NCBI GenBank assembly: GCA_024919175.1
Contig: CP103804.1
Location: 1-64,000, forward strand
Origin: Clostridioides difficile
GTDB taxonomy: Bacteria; Bacillota; Clostridia; Peptostreptococcales; Peptostreptococcaceae
Length of the DNA: 64,000 nt
Direction: 5' to 3'
Shown: one piece after another, positions 31,200 to 39,450 of the stretch
How the letters are laid out: each line of letters opens with the position of its first letter
How positions within the stretch are numbered: position 1 is the first letter of the stretch
Position numbers and translations under genes: made by a program
Notes under the pieces: generated by a model
Database searches by the model: none
Told to the model about the DNA's origin: nothing
What the model saw: only the letters and a program-made list of their open reading frames with translations

Positions 31200-31272
31200 T
31201 ATAATATTATTGGTGATAATAATTCTATATTTTTGACAAGCGGAGTGTGAAAGCACTCCTTTTTCTTTTTTA
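31200..31272 (+). ncRNA. Candidate antisense RNA over the RinA-like leader
   Basis: The plus-strand extended -10 TGTTATAAT (hexamer 31200-31205) is followed about 40 bases on by GGAGTG-tgaaag-CACTCC and TTTTTCTTTTTT (31242-31272). A transcript of about 58 nt would be antisense to the RinA-like 5' leader and contains GGAGTGTGAA, identical to the SD-proximal segment of that mRNA. Confidence 0.45.
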
Positions 31273-31322
31273 AGTAACTATTGAAGGTTTTCCCCTTTAA
31301 AGGAGAAAAGTCTATTCCTGCC

Positions 31323-32144
31323 CTAACTCACTATTGATAATTGACTATTCAAAAGTCTTATTTCTTCCTCAAACACTATAGGCAATTTATAATTGTTTAC
31401 AATCTCTAATACTTTATCTAATTGACAACGCTTTATGGCCTTATAACTTTCTACTCCAAATTCTCGTTTAATCTGATGATATATGTCGCTGTAAACTTTG
31501 CCTCTTAAAGATTTATTTTTATAAGCCTTACTTCCATGCCCACCAAGAGATTTTGTTGCTACTCTCTTAACCTCTTTAACAATACACTCACACTCAATAT
31601 TGAATAGTGGTGCATCATCCATAAAGTTCTCTAATTTCTCATTAACATTCTCTATTTTAGTTTCTAAGGCTTCCTGTTTCTTATCTAGCATAAATATAGC
31701 CTGTAACTCCTTTGATGCACTTAAAAGAGGATTATTTAGTTCCTTTCTCATAGAGAAATATCCATCAACTATTTTCTCATATTGTTCCCAAGCCTTATCA
31801 TCCTCTAATATCTTTAGTAATTTTGAATAACCTCTTTCAGATAACAAGTAAATGTTTCTTGACTGATTAAAAGATTGTTTACTATATCCAACATCTTCAT
31901 AACCTAATCCTTTTGAAGGATTAGCCTTTAAATCTATAATATCTATATTTGTTTTAAATCTTTTTATGTTATTGTTAATCAGCTCATTAACTTTGAATAA
32001 TTCTCTATTATGTATCTCAGCTATATCTTTTACTAGCATTGCTTTTTTGCTTTCTCCAAATCCACCCTCTATATCATGGAATTTCATTCCCTCAACTTCT
32101 AAAGTTCCGAGTACTGTTATTTCTTTATTTATATTTTCATTCAT
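31323..32144 (-). CDS. Phage antirepressor (ORF6N-like N-terminus)
   Basis: A 273-residue protein. Residues 12-130 resemble an ORF6N domain (AMLVKDIAEIHNRELFKVNE, YLLSERGYSKLLKILEDDKA). A helical linker follows (LENFMDDAPLFNIECECIV). The C-terminus (KRVATKSLGGHGSKAYKNKS, YHQIKREFGVESYKAIKRC) is an ORF6C-like domain. It lies between RusA and the RinA-like gene, a usual place for a second antirepressor in the early region. Its C-terminus is unrelated to those of the two cassette antirepressors. Confidence 0.8.
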   Translation of the reverse strand: MNENINKEITVLGTLEVEGMKFHDIEGGFGESKKAMLVKDIAEIHNRELFKVNELINNNIKRFKTNIDIIDLKANPSKGLGYEDVGYSKQSFNQSRNIYLLSERGYSKLLKILEDDKAWEQYEKIVDGYFSMRKELNNPLLSASKELQAIFMLDKKQEALETKIENVNEKLENFMDDAPLFNIECECIVKEVKRVATKSLGGHGSKAYKNKSLRGKVYSDIYHQIKREFGVESYKAIKRCQLDKVLEIVNNYKLPIVFEEEIRLLNSQLSIVS

Positions 32145-32245
32145 AATCTATCTCTCCTTTATCATTTGATATATTCTTTATTTAGCTTTTTCACATTTTT
32201 ATGAAAAACTAAGTACATAGTCTAACGAACGGATTTTTTCGTTGG

Positions 32246-32689
32246 TTAAATAACATCCTCCAACTCAACCTCAGCCCTTGGTTTATCACTATAATATTTC
32301 TTACTCACTACTTCTACTATTTGAGAATCATCTTTATAAGCTATGCCATTTAGGCTATCAGCTACAGACTTGATTATATTGTCTAAATCAGGTTTCTTGC
32401 TTGGTCTTATTAACCCTTCTACCTTGCCTATAGCATCCTTGTAAGCTTTAGTGTTTACCTTATTTTTCTTTAGTGTTTCTCTATCTTTTTTAGTAATACC
32501 AAAGTAACAAATAATTTTCATTTTCACATTGCCTTCAAAGAAATGTTTTACTGTAGAATTGTACATAAGTCTAATCCAATTTTCATAGAGTATGGTTTGG
32601 TCAGGTGTATAAGCCTTACCATTTGCCGTACTCATTCTAGGACGTGCCTTTGCCTTTGGTTCTCCATCTATTGTAAAATTAACTTTCAA
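32246..32689 (-). CDS. RusA-like Holliday junction resolvase
   Basis: A 147-residue protein with the RusA pattern: FTIDGEPKAKARPRMSTANG, a central GLIRPSKKPDLDNIIKSVAD and GIAYKDDSQIVEV. The acidic residues in PDLDN and KDDSQ form the metal site that cleaves Holliday junctions. It overlaps the zinc-finger gene by 11 bases. Length is normal for phage RusA. Confidence 0.9.
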   Translation of the reverse strand: MKVNFTIDGEPKAKARPRMSTANGKAYTPDQTILYENWIRLMYNSTVKHFFEGNVKMKIICYFGITKKDRETLKKNKVNTKAYKDAIGKVEGLIRPSKKPDLDNIIKSVADSLNGIAYKDDSQIVEVVSKKYYSDKPRAEVELEDVI

Positions 32690-32864
32690 ATTTATCTCCT
32701 TTCATCAAGTAATTGCAACCTTCTCCATCATTTTTATTCGTATCACGAATATTTTTTCTTGCTTTGCTACCTTTTTTCCTACATTCCTTACAACAATAAA
32801 TATTCTTAGATTTTTCCTCAAGATAAAATAACTTACCACACCAACTGCATCTTCTTCGTTTCAT
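32679..32864 (-). CDS. Small zinc-finger protein (61 aa)
   Basis: The protein begins MKRRRCSWCGKLFYLEE and contains YCCKECRKKGSKARK. Two CxxC pairs form a treble-clef-like finger, and the tail is basic, suggesting nucleic acid binding. It overlaps RusA's start, implying coupled expression. No specific family name is supported. Confidence 0.7.
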   Translation of the reverse strand: MKRRRCSWCGKLFYLEEKSKNIYCCKECRKKGSKARKNIRDTNKNDGEGCNYLMKGDKFES

Positions 32865-32875
32865 AAACTCACTTC

Positions 32876-33082
32876 CTAGTCACAAAACCTATTTATAAAA
32901 TTTTCAACATATCTATATATTTCTTTGATAGAAGCATCTTCTTTATTTCCACCATCAATCATCCAATCAAGTATTCTTCCATTTATATCATCTAATATGC
33001 CAAATGGGAAATTATACTTATTTAGAGCATCATTTAACTCTCGTATGTTGTTTATCTCAACTTTATTTTCAGTATTCTTCAT
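32876..33082 (-). CDS. Early-region protein (68 aa), unknown
   Basis: ATG 33082 is used because AAGGGGAAATATC precedes it and the earlier in-frame codon at 33103 lacks a site. The product (MKNTENKVEINNIRELNDAL, KYNFPFGILDDINGRILDW) is helical with an acidic character. It overlaps the upstream gene by 14 bases. Not recognised. Confidence 0.6.
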   Translation of the reverse strand: MKNTENKVEINNIRELNDALNKYNFPFGILDDINGRILDWMIDGGNKEDASIKEIYRYVENFINRFCD

Positions 33083-33350
33083 ACGATATTTCCCCTTTTT
33101 CAACTTGTTTATCTTCTATTTGCCCTAGCACTCTTTCATATTCTTTACGACCTTGCCATTCTTTTATTACAGCGTTTTCAACATTTTGTACAAATATAGC
33201 TAACTTTCCATTTACATTTGCTATTTTTAACCATATAAGTTCATGTGTATTTTTCTTTTCTACCCATATAGTCATTTCCTTATTTTCTTCCAAACATAGA
33301 TTATCTAGATATATCTCATTATTTATCTTATACATTTGAGTAGTAATCAT
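33069..33350 (-). CDS. Early-region protein (93 aa), unknown
   Basis: ATG 33350 follows AGAGGTGAGATT. The protein starts MITTQMYKINNEIYLDNLCL, has a beta-rich first half (MTIWVEKKNTHELIWLKIAN) and a charged helical tail (WQGRKEYERVLGQIEDKQVE). It is cotranscribed with its neighbours. Not recognised. Confidence 0.6.
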   Translation of the reverse strand: MITTQMYKINNEIYLDNLCLEENKEMTIWVEKKNTHELIWLKIANVNGKLAIFVQNVENAVIKEWQGRKEYERVLGQIEDKQVEKGEISYEEY

Positions 33351-33433
33351 AATCTCACCTCTTTTATAAGTCAAAGTAAGTCTATAGACTTCTAGTTTCA
33401 TTCACAAACTTACCTTGACTTTATTTTTATAAA

Positions 33434-33757
33434 TTACTTATTTGGAATTGCATTATCCTCTATCTCCCAAAGATGAAAGCAATTTTCATGTAAATTTATA
33501 TATTCTTCTTTTGGTGGCAGTATCTGCACTATAGTCTTATTTGGCTTCATAAGTTTGTATCTAACATACTTGATTTCATTCCAATTAGGAAATCTTTTTT
33601 TATTTGATATAGTTAAATGTTCTTTACCATTCTCAACTGAATATATAACATTGCTACCAGTATCCATATTGTATATTTTTACATTTTCAGCCCCTAACTT
33701 TTCAAGTGATTCTTTTGTAAGAATAGACCTATCATTTTTATTCTCAACTAATAACAT
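33434..33757 (-). CDS. Early-region protein (107 aa), unknown
   Basis: ATG 33757 has GGAGGGAATAAA in front and is preferred to GTG 33808, which lies inside the preceding gene. The protein begins MLLVENKNDRSILTKESLEK and contains beta strands (GSNVIYSVENGKEHLTISN) and a C-terminal HLWEIEDNAIPNK. Not recognised. Confidence 0.6.
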   Translation of the reverse strand: MLLVENKNDRSILTKESLEKLGAENVKIYNMDTGSNVIYSVENGKEHLTISNKKRFPNWNEIKYVRYKLMKPNKTIVQILPPKEEYINLHENCFHLWEIEDNAIPNK

Positions 33758-33774
33758 TTTATTCCCTCCAAATT

Positions 33775-33948
33775 TTATAAATAATTTTTTGTCTCCTTCT
33801 CTAACCAATTTTTACATGCTTCACTACAATTTTTACTTTCACAATCTCCCTTATTATTCTTGCAACTACCACAAATCTCTTTTCCAAACTCCTTACATAC
33901 TTCTATTTCACCAAGATTTTTTAACTTGCACATTTCTTTATTAGTCAT
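33775..33948 (-). CDS. Cysteine-rich small protein (57 aa)
   Basis: ATG 33948 follows the sequence AAGGTGAGCAT. The product has eight cysteines (MCKLKNLGEIEVCKEFG, EICGSCKNNKGDCESK, NCSEACKNWLEK), spaced as for two metal or Fe-S sites. It overlaps the 3' end of the PAPS-reductase-like gene by four bases and is followed 17 bases later by the next start. A partner role for the sulfur-transfer-like enzyme upstream is only suggested by adjacency. Confidence 0.65.
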   Translation of the reverse strand: MTNKEMCKLKNLGEIEVCKEFGKEICGSCKNNKGDCESKNCSEACKNWLEKETKNYL

Positions 33949-34670
33949 ATGCTCACCTTCTCTGTTTGAAAGAAACTTATTTGTCTTTCATTTTCTATAT
34001 CTTCATTACTAAATCGCTTTTCTAGGTCATGTACTGTTATTCCACTTGCTCTAAAAGTTGTTGGGCTATCTTTATCCAGTTTAAGCATACCCCCCCACAA
34101 ATCGGGATAGTATTTCCTTAAAGTTCTGAGGCTCTCTAAGCTTTGTTTAGGACATAAGTAGCAACCAGTTCGTTTAAACCTATGATGAATCTCATAGTAA
34201 AAGCCTTTTTCTTCTAAATACTTTAAACAATCTTTTTCAGTCATTTTTTCTTCAAATAATGGTGCTATACAATTATTTTCTAGTCTTTTATACTTGCTAG
34301 GCTCATCAAATGCAATTCCAATATATCTTTTATGTTCTCCTACAGAATTAAAATATTTATTAGCAGGAGCAAGTTTTAATCGACTATTACACCATGCTCC
34401 CAAGGTGTATGGAAAACCCCATATTTGCCCTTTACGCTTACCTTGTTTATTAATAGTATAAAAGTATTCCTCAAAGGTTTTTTCTGCTTTAATCCTTGTT
34501 ATTTTAAAGTTTATTCTTTTCTCAAAATCATCTATTATGTTATAAATTTCTTTAAATTCTAGTCCTGTGTCTATAAATACAATTTCATCAAGAGGTAATT
34601 TCTTTTCCAATATTAGAAGGAGCATTGCAGCAGAATCTTTTCCTCCACTAAAACTTGCGATATGTTTCAT
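33945..34670 (-). CDS. PAPS reductase/DndC-family protein
   Basis: The start is ATG 34670 with GGGGTGAGAAT before it. The 241-residue protein has the PP-loop SGGKDSA at residues 8-14, which binds adenylate. Family-type segments follow: FIDTGLEFKEIYNIIDDFEK, WGFPYTLGAWCNSRLKLAP and a C-terminal RTGCYLCPKQSLESLR. The CxxC with an upstream Cys fits a phage phosphoadenosine-phosphosulfate-reductase-like/DNA-modification enzyme. The substrate is unknown; phage members may modify DNA or nucleotides rather than assimilate sulfate. Confidence 0.8.
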   Translation of the reverse strand: MKHIASFSGGKDSAAMLLLILEKKLPLDEIVFIDTGLEFKEIYNIIDDFEKRINFKITRIKAEKTFEEYFYTINKQGKRKGQIWGFPYTLGAWCNSRLKLAPANKYFNSVGEHKRYIGIAFDEPSKYKRLENNCIAPLFEEKMTEKDCLKYLEEKGFYYEIHHRFKRTGCYLCPKQSLESLRTLRKYYPDLWGGMLKLDKDSPTTFRASGITVHDLEKRFSNEDIENERQISFFQTEKVSI

Positions 34671-34700
34671 ATTCTCACCCCTTATAATCCTCAAATTTAT

Positions 34701-34889
34701 CTACACTTCTAAAAATAATCTTATTATTAACCCACCTTTTCTTCCTTGTCCCTCATCATTTACACGCAAATCAATTACATTTGCTTTTTTATTTCTATCC
34801 CTTACTTTTCTTAGATTAAATTCAAACATATCTTCTATATCCTTAGTTCTTTCTAAAAATGTTCCAGCATCTACCCAAACTTTAGCCAT
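34701..34889 (-). CDS. Small basic protein (62 aa), unknown
   Basis: The protein begins MAKVWVDAGTFLERTKDIED and continues as a charged helix then strands (VIDLRVNDEGQGRKGGLIIR). The GGLIIRLFLE end looks like a beta strand pair. GGAGGGGGCGAAGAT precedes ATG 34889. It overlaps the zinc-ribbon-like ORF by 19 bases in another frame. Not recognised. Confidence 0.6.
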   Translation of the reverse strand: MAKVWVDAGTFLERTKDIEDMFEFNLRKVRDRNKKANVIDLRVNDEGQGRKGGLIIRLFLEV

Positions 34890-35005
34890 ATCTTCGCCCC
34901 CTCCTTATTCAACTGGCATTTCAAATATTTTCTCTTGTTTATGTCTAACCCATAACTGTCAACTAAAAACTCCCCACAAACACTACATATAGCTGTTCTG
35001 CTCAT
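34871..35005 (-). CDS. Very small zinc-ribbon-like protein (44 aa)
   Basis: ATG 35005 follows TGGAGGGATAGAA. The product MSRTAICSVCGEFLVDSYGL has one CxxC and a third Cys downstream (KYLKCQLNKEGAKIW). The overlap with the next start (ATG 34889) indicates coupled translation. The good ribosome site supports it as a real gene. Confidence 0.6.
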   Translation of the reverse strand: MSRTAICSVCGEFLVDSYGLDINKRKYLKCQLNKEGAKIWLKFG

Positions 35006-35066
35006 TTCTATCCCTCCATTTTTTAACTTCTAGGAAGTAATATTGTATAATTACTCCCTAGAACAC

Positions 35067-35858
35067 TTAACTAAATTTCTCTTTCTGACTCTTTTTAATA
35101 ATCTCATCTAGTTCATCACTGGTGTATTGAGTAAATGTTTCATTAAAATTATGAAACTTAGTCTTTTTTGTCTCTGAAATACTTTTACTTTTATTTTTTC
35201 TAAAATTATCATCATTGTTATAGACTGTTTTTAGATATTTAAAACTTTTACCCTCACATTCTTTATATATTTCTATAGCTATTAAAAGCCTCTCTATATC
35301 CCAATCTTTAATTGTGTTACACATATTTTTACTTATTTTTAGTTCTGTCATTTCTTCAATTATTTTCTTCTTTTCCTCCACCTCACTGGTTTGGTTACAA
35401 GGTATAGTAGAAGGATATAGTGGATGGGTTTTTCGTTCCGGATTTATATCCGTTTGGGTCGGATTTTTATCCGAGTGGTTCGGATTTATATCCGAGCAGT
35501 CGGATTTATTTCCGACCTGTTGATAACTATCACTAATCAATTCTATGTATCTATATCCTAATTTGTAGTAACTCCATGTTCCTCCTTGTTTTAAAGTAGC
35601 ATGCTCTAATATACCTATTTTATCTAGCTTCTTGAGCACTCTATAAATAGTGTCATGTTTCTCTGTATAAAGAATTGGTAGTTCTTTAATAACTCCCGAA
35701 TAATCAACCCAATAGTATTCAATTCCATTAATAAGTTTTCTTGCCATCCTACCACTACCTAGAAAATCTACAAACCATCTTAATATAAGCAAATCTTTTG
35801 TGTTTAACCCTAACTCTACTGCTTTTTTCTGACTAAATCCTAATATTGTGTATTTCAA
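35067..35858 (-). CDS. Phage replication initiator (winged-helix, DnaD-like)
   Basis: A 263-residue protein. Residues 1-110 are a winged-helix domain (LNTKDLLILRWFVDFLGSGR, KHDTIYRVLKKLDKIGILEH). The middle (about 115-145) has a seven-residue repeat (SDINP, SDKNP, TDINP) encoded by palindromic DNA repeats. The C-terminus resembles DnaD-type domains (DWDIERLLIAIEIYKECEGK). Proteins of this type bind their own gene's repeats and load the host helicase. Confidence 0.8.
   Translation of the reverse strand: MKYTILGFSQKKAVELGLNTKDLLILRWFVDFLGSGRMARKLINGIEYYWVDYSGVIKELPILYTEKHDTIYRVLKKLDKIGILEHATLKQGGTWSYYKLGYRYIELISDSYQQVGNKSDCSDINPNHSDKNPTQTDINPERKTHPLYPSTIPCNQTSEVEEKKKIIEEMTELKISKNMCNTIKDWDIERLLIAIEIYKECEGKSFKYLKTVYNNDDNFRKNKSKSISETKKTKFHNFNETFTQYTSDELDEIIKKSQKEKFS
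35439..35514. repeat. Iterons inside the replication gene (candidate phage origin)
   Basis: Four copies of a 14-bp palindrome of the type CGGATTTATATCCG begin at 35439, 35460, 35481 and 35501, a 20-21 bp period equal to two helical turns. Copies 1 and 3 are perfect palindromes and identical; copies 2 and 4 differ by one base. They lie within the initiator reading frame, as in lambda O. Origin function is inferred from arrangement. Confidence 0.75.
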
Positions 35859-35891
35859 GGTGCTTCACCTACTTAATCAACTTCTATCCTC

Positions 35892-36602
35892 TTATAAATA
35901 AATTTCTAATCCTTTCTCAGCTACCATTACTGGTATTCCTACATTCTTTTCTATCTCTCTTATAAATAAATTCTTATCGCTGTTATCTTCACTTAAATGT
36001 AACAAAGTTATTGTTTTTGTATTACTTAAATCATTTGCATCTAGAAAATTAATTACATTACTTAATTCAAAATGACTTTTAACAATTCTATTTCTTAGAT
36101 AAATCTTATCTTTGTTGCTATCTAACAAGTCTTTACTATAGTTACACTCAATCATCACATGATTTAAATTATTAAAGTTGTATTCGCAGTAATAACTGTC
36201 TGTAATGAAAAGTAGATTACCAATTTCTTCATGATTTATTAAAAATCCAAGTGGCTCTATTGCATCATGTTTAGTACTAAATGGCATTATTTTAAAGTTA
36301 CCTACCTCGAACAATTCTTCACTTTTAATAATCTTAGTTCTATGATTTTCTATTTTTAAAGCTTCTAATGTACCTTTGCTAGTAAATACATCTATTCCGT
36401 TATTTGTAAGCTCTGTGATAGCTTTAGAGTGGTCTTTATGTTCATGTGTGACCAAACACCCAACAACACTTTCTAAATTGAAATCTAAGCCTTTTAATAT
36501 CTCTTTGTAACTGACTCCACACTCTAAGATTAATGTCTCATTTTCCAGTTGGAGCAAGTAGCAATTACCTCTGCTACTGCTCCCTAATACTTTAATTTTC
36601 AT
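35892..36602 (-). CDS. MBL-fold metallohydrolase (YycJ-like)
   Basis: A 236-residue protein with SSSRGNCYLLQLENETLILE at the start and the metal motif HEHKDHS (about residue 50). Further metal ligands are in FITDSYYCEY and in LLHLSEDNSD near the C-terminus. It belongs to the YycJ/WalJ branch, which includes 5'-exonucleases. It is 2 bases from RecT, so it may supply the nuclease for RecT-mediated annealing in place of RecE. Confidence 0.85.
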   Translation of the reverse strand: MKIKVLGSSSRGNCYLLQLENETLILECGVSYKEILKGLDFNLESVVGCLVTHEHKDHSKAITELTNNGIDVFTSKGTLEALKIENHRTKIIKSEELFEVGNFKIMPFSTKHDAIEPLGFLINHEEIGNLLFITDSYYCEYNFNNLNHVMIECNYSKDLLDSNKDKIYLRNRIVKSHFELSNVINFLDANDLSNTKTITLLHLSEDNSDKNLFIREIEKNVGIPVMVAEKGLEIYL

Positions 36603-36604
36603 TA

Positions 36605-37477
36605 TTAAAATGGTGGTGCTTCAAATTCTTGTTGCTTTACTTCTTCGGGCTTAGTTTCTTTAATTTCAATTGCTTTTTCTTTTTCTTCTTCTGTTGGCAT
36701 ATCTATAGTCTTTTTATTAGCATTTTCTTCGATTTCTTCTTCTACTTGTCTGTCTACATACTCAACTGAATTATCATCTTTTATAACTGCTTGGTCAGTC
36801 TCTAAAGCTTTCTGCATTTCTATACTTAATATTCCATATTTAGATAACAATCTTTTAAGTACTGTTTTAACTGCCATAGCATCAAAATCAGTTGTCCAAA
36901 GACTAGATTTTACAACATAATCTTTATTACTCTTGTATGTCTGGCTATATCTCTTAGCATACTTCTCCATGCTCTCTTTACTCATGTATAGAGTTTTTTC
37001 AAATCCATTTAGAAGTTTAAAATATGCTATATATCCAACAACTATCTCATTGTCTATCTCGTCTTTATTTTCATTAAATTCTATCTCTCCAGTTAACCTA
37101 TTAACGCTTTTAATCTCATTCTCATAGATTTCTATTGCATTAATTGTTTTATACTGTCCAGTCCTCATAGCGAGTTGTATAAACCCTTTATAGCCAATTT
37201 GGAATTGTGCTTCTTTAACTCCTTTATTTGTAAAAGGCACTAAGTAAGAAAAGCCTAAGTTCGGGTCTATTGGTAAATCTAATGTTGCTGCAACCATGGC
37301 AGATTTTAAAATTGAATTAGGTTCTGCATCTTTTAAACTTGGCAAGTTAGATACATTCACCACTGATGCCATAAATGTATTAGCTTTGTCTTTTAATACC
37401 TCTTTAAATCTTTTCTTATAAGCTTCTGTAGATAATAGATTTTTAACGCTTACTTGTCTTTGTATTTCATTTGCCAT
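36605..37477 (-). CDS. recT: RecT single-strand annealing protein
   Basis: A 290-residue protein with the RecT core: SILKSAMVAATLDLPIDPNL, GFSYLVPF, EAQFQIGYKGFIQLAMRTGQ and WTTDFDAMAVKTVLKRLLSK. The C-terminal 55 residues are acidic and disordered. It anneals single strands for phage recombination. It is one base pair from the Rad50-like gene and from the MBL gene, forming a recombination operon. Confidence 0.95.
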   Translation of the reverse strand: MANEIQRQVSVKNLLSTEAYKKRFKEVLKDKANTFMASVVNVSNLPSLKDAEPNSILKSAMVAATLDLPIDPNLGFSYLVPFTNKGVKEAQFQIGYKGFIQLAMRTGQYKTINAIEIYENEIKSVNRLTGEIEFNENKDEIDNEIVVGYIAYFKLLNGFEKTLYMSKESMEKYAKRYSQTYKSNKDYVVKSSLWTTDFDAMAVKTVLKRLLSKYGILSIEMQKALETDQAVIKDDNSVEYVDRQVEEEIEENANKKTIDMPTEEEKEKAIEIKETKPEEVKQQEFEAPPF

Positions 37478-37479
37478 TT

Positions 37480-39432
37480 TTAGTTCACTCCTTCTATTTT
37501 TAATGGATTATCATTACTTACGACTAGATTTATTATTTGACTATCAATATCAATCAAAGTATTCACACTCTCCCTGTTGTCAACAAAGATTGGCATCTTA
37601 ATTTCAAAATTCTTAGATAAAGTATTTATTATATCTAGTCCTCCGTTTATTTGCCCTGCTGTATTGGCATTGCTGAAGGGTACACCGTTTATTAAAGCTT
37701 CGCATGTCTCTTCAATACCTCCGTTTATCTGCTCCTTGAATAATTTAAATGTTACATTCTTAAATTTGCTACTTATATTGCTTTCTAATAAACTAACTTT
37801 AGTTTTTATAAACAACTCACATAAGTTGAGTATTTTTTCTTGGTGAGCTAGTTCTATTCCTAGTTCTTTTTCTTTTTCTAACAACTGCTCTTTTCTATCT
37901 AATAGCTCTTTGTTAATATCTCTTTTAGCTAGTTCTTTATTAAGTAACTCAATTTCACCAGTCAGTTTTTTCTTATTTTCTTTTAGTTCATCTACATTTT
38001 TATCAGTATCTTTATTGTTCATCTTTTCTTCTAGTTCTTTTATTTCTGCATCAATTTCAACTAGTCTTTTTTCCTCGTCTGCTGAATATATCTCTGTAGA
38101 TTTTGTGTTTTCTAACTCTTTTTTTATTTTATCTATTAGCACAGCTTTTTCTTGTATCTCTTTTAATGCTTCTTTTTCATCTAGCTGTAGTTGCTCAATC
38201 TCTGTATTAAGTTTTTCAACTTCTTCACCTTTAGATTTTCCTAATGCTCCTATATCTTTTAATACCTTTGCTTTATTTAGATTAAAATTATCTAGCATTT
38301 CTTGTTTTTTAGCTTCTATATCGCTAGTTTCTAAAGGTCTTTTACAAGTTGGACACTCTGTTTGTATAGTGTTTAAATCTAATACCTCTTGACTCTTTTT
38401 AGACCATTCATTTCTAAGATGATTTGTTTCTTCGATTAATTTATCCCTTGAATTTTCTTTTAACTTTTTATCTCTTTCTAAATATATAAGGTTATTTCTT
38501 AATGTTTGGACATTATATTTTAAACCTTCCTTTTCATTAATTAATTCATTTCTTTTTTTACTACCTCTATCTGTAGCTAAATGTGCTATTTTCAATTTTT
38601 CTTGCTTTAGTTCAAATACTTTTTCTTTATCTTTTAAAATCTGCTCATTTGCTTTTGTACCACTTAACAGCATATCGTCAATGCCTTCTAAATCAGCCTT
38701 TTTACCATTAAGTTGAGCTTCTATTTCCTCAAAATCTATATTGTACATGCTATTATTGCACTCGTTTACACGAACTGGTATTTCTTCTTTTTCTTTAGAT
38801 AGATTATTCTTAGTAGCTTTCCTATTCTTAATAATCTTATCTATATTATTTTCCTTTTCAAACTCTACAACTAATGGAGTTAGTTCCTGTTTAGTCTCTA
38901 TAATTTGTTCTGTTGTTATGTCTCCACATATCTCTAAAATTACTTCCCTAGCTTTTTTCCAATTAAGCTCATTTGAAAAGAAATACGGATTAGTAAGTAA
39001 TTTAAACTGTTCCTCGTCAGCTATTTCAGCTATCTCTTTTACATATTCACTCTTTTTAATAGGAGTATCATTTATCATGTAAGTTGTTTCATTCTTGGTA
39101 AAAGTCGCTTCTGATTCCCCTCTTTTTCTAGTCCATTTTTCTTCGTATTTCTTAGTTAATTTTATTTCTTTTCTGTTAACCTCTAATACTGCTGTTACAA
39201 TTGTTACAAGCCCTCTAATGACTTTATTTTGCTTGTCTAAAGGTTTTATCTCAAATACACTTCTATTCTTACTATCCTTGTCAAACATGACCCATGTAAA
39301 GGCATCAAAGATAGAAGTCTTTCCAGTTGCATTTTCTCCAAATATATTAGTTATATTGTTAAAATCTATATGAAGTTCTTTTATTCCTTTAAAATTCTCT
39401 ATATTTAAACTTTTTAATAAAATTGCTTTCAT
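37480..39432 (-). CDS. Rad50/SbcC-like AAA ATPase
   Basis: A 650-residue protein. The ATPase head is at the N-terminus with Walker A GENATGKT (residues 32-39) and AFTWVMFDKDSKNRS. Long coiled coils (about 170-340 and 390-520) surround a zinc-hook-like CPTCKRPLE near residue 359. The second half head carries ANTAGQINGGLDIINTLS (signature) and PIFVDNRESVNTL (Walker B). SbcC is normally longer (over 1000); phage-encoded short forms occur with RecT. A nuclease partner may be the MBL protein. Its ribosome site GGGGGAACTAAA is strong. Confidence 0.85.
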   Translation of the reverse strand: MKAILLKSLNIENFKGIKELHIDFNNITNIFGENATGKTSIFDAFTWVMFDKDSKNRSVFEIKPLDKQNKVIRGLVTIVTAVLEVNRKEIKLTKKYEEKWTRKRGESEATFTKNETTYMINDTPIKKSEYVKEIAEIADEEQFKLLTNPYFFSNELNWKKAREVILEICGDITTEQIIETKQELTPLVVEFEKENNIDKIIKNRKATKNNLSKEKEEIPVRVNECNNSMYNIDFEEIEAQLNGKKADLEGIDDMLLSGTKANEQILKDKEKVFELKQEKLKIAHLATDRGSKKRNELINEKEGLKYNVQTLRNNLIYLERDKKLKENSRDKLIEETNHLRNEWSKKSQEVLDLNTIQTECPTCKRPLETSDIEAKKQEMLDNFNLNKAKVLKDIGALGKSKGEEVEKLNTEIEQLQLDEKEALKEIQEKAVLIDKIKKELENTKSTEIYSADEEKRLVEIDAEIKELEEKMNNKDTDKNVDELKENKKKLTGEIELLNKELAKRDINKELLDRKEQLLEKEKELGIELAHQEKILNLCELFIKTKVSLLESNISSKFKNVTFKLFKEQINGGIEETCEALINGVPFSNANTAGQINGGLDIINTLSKNFEIKMPIFVDNRESVNTLIDIDSQIINLVVSNDNPLKIEGVN

Positions 39433-39450
39433 TTTAGTTCCCCCTTGTGC

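Noticed and set aside
32210..32245. Terminator after the RusA gene
   Set aside because: AACGAA/TTCGTT can pair but there is no T-run on the minus strand, so it is not called.
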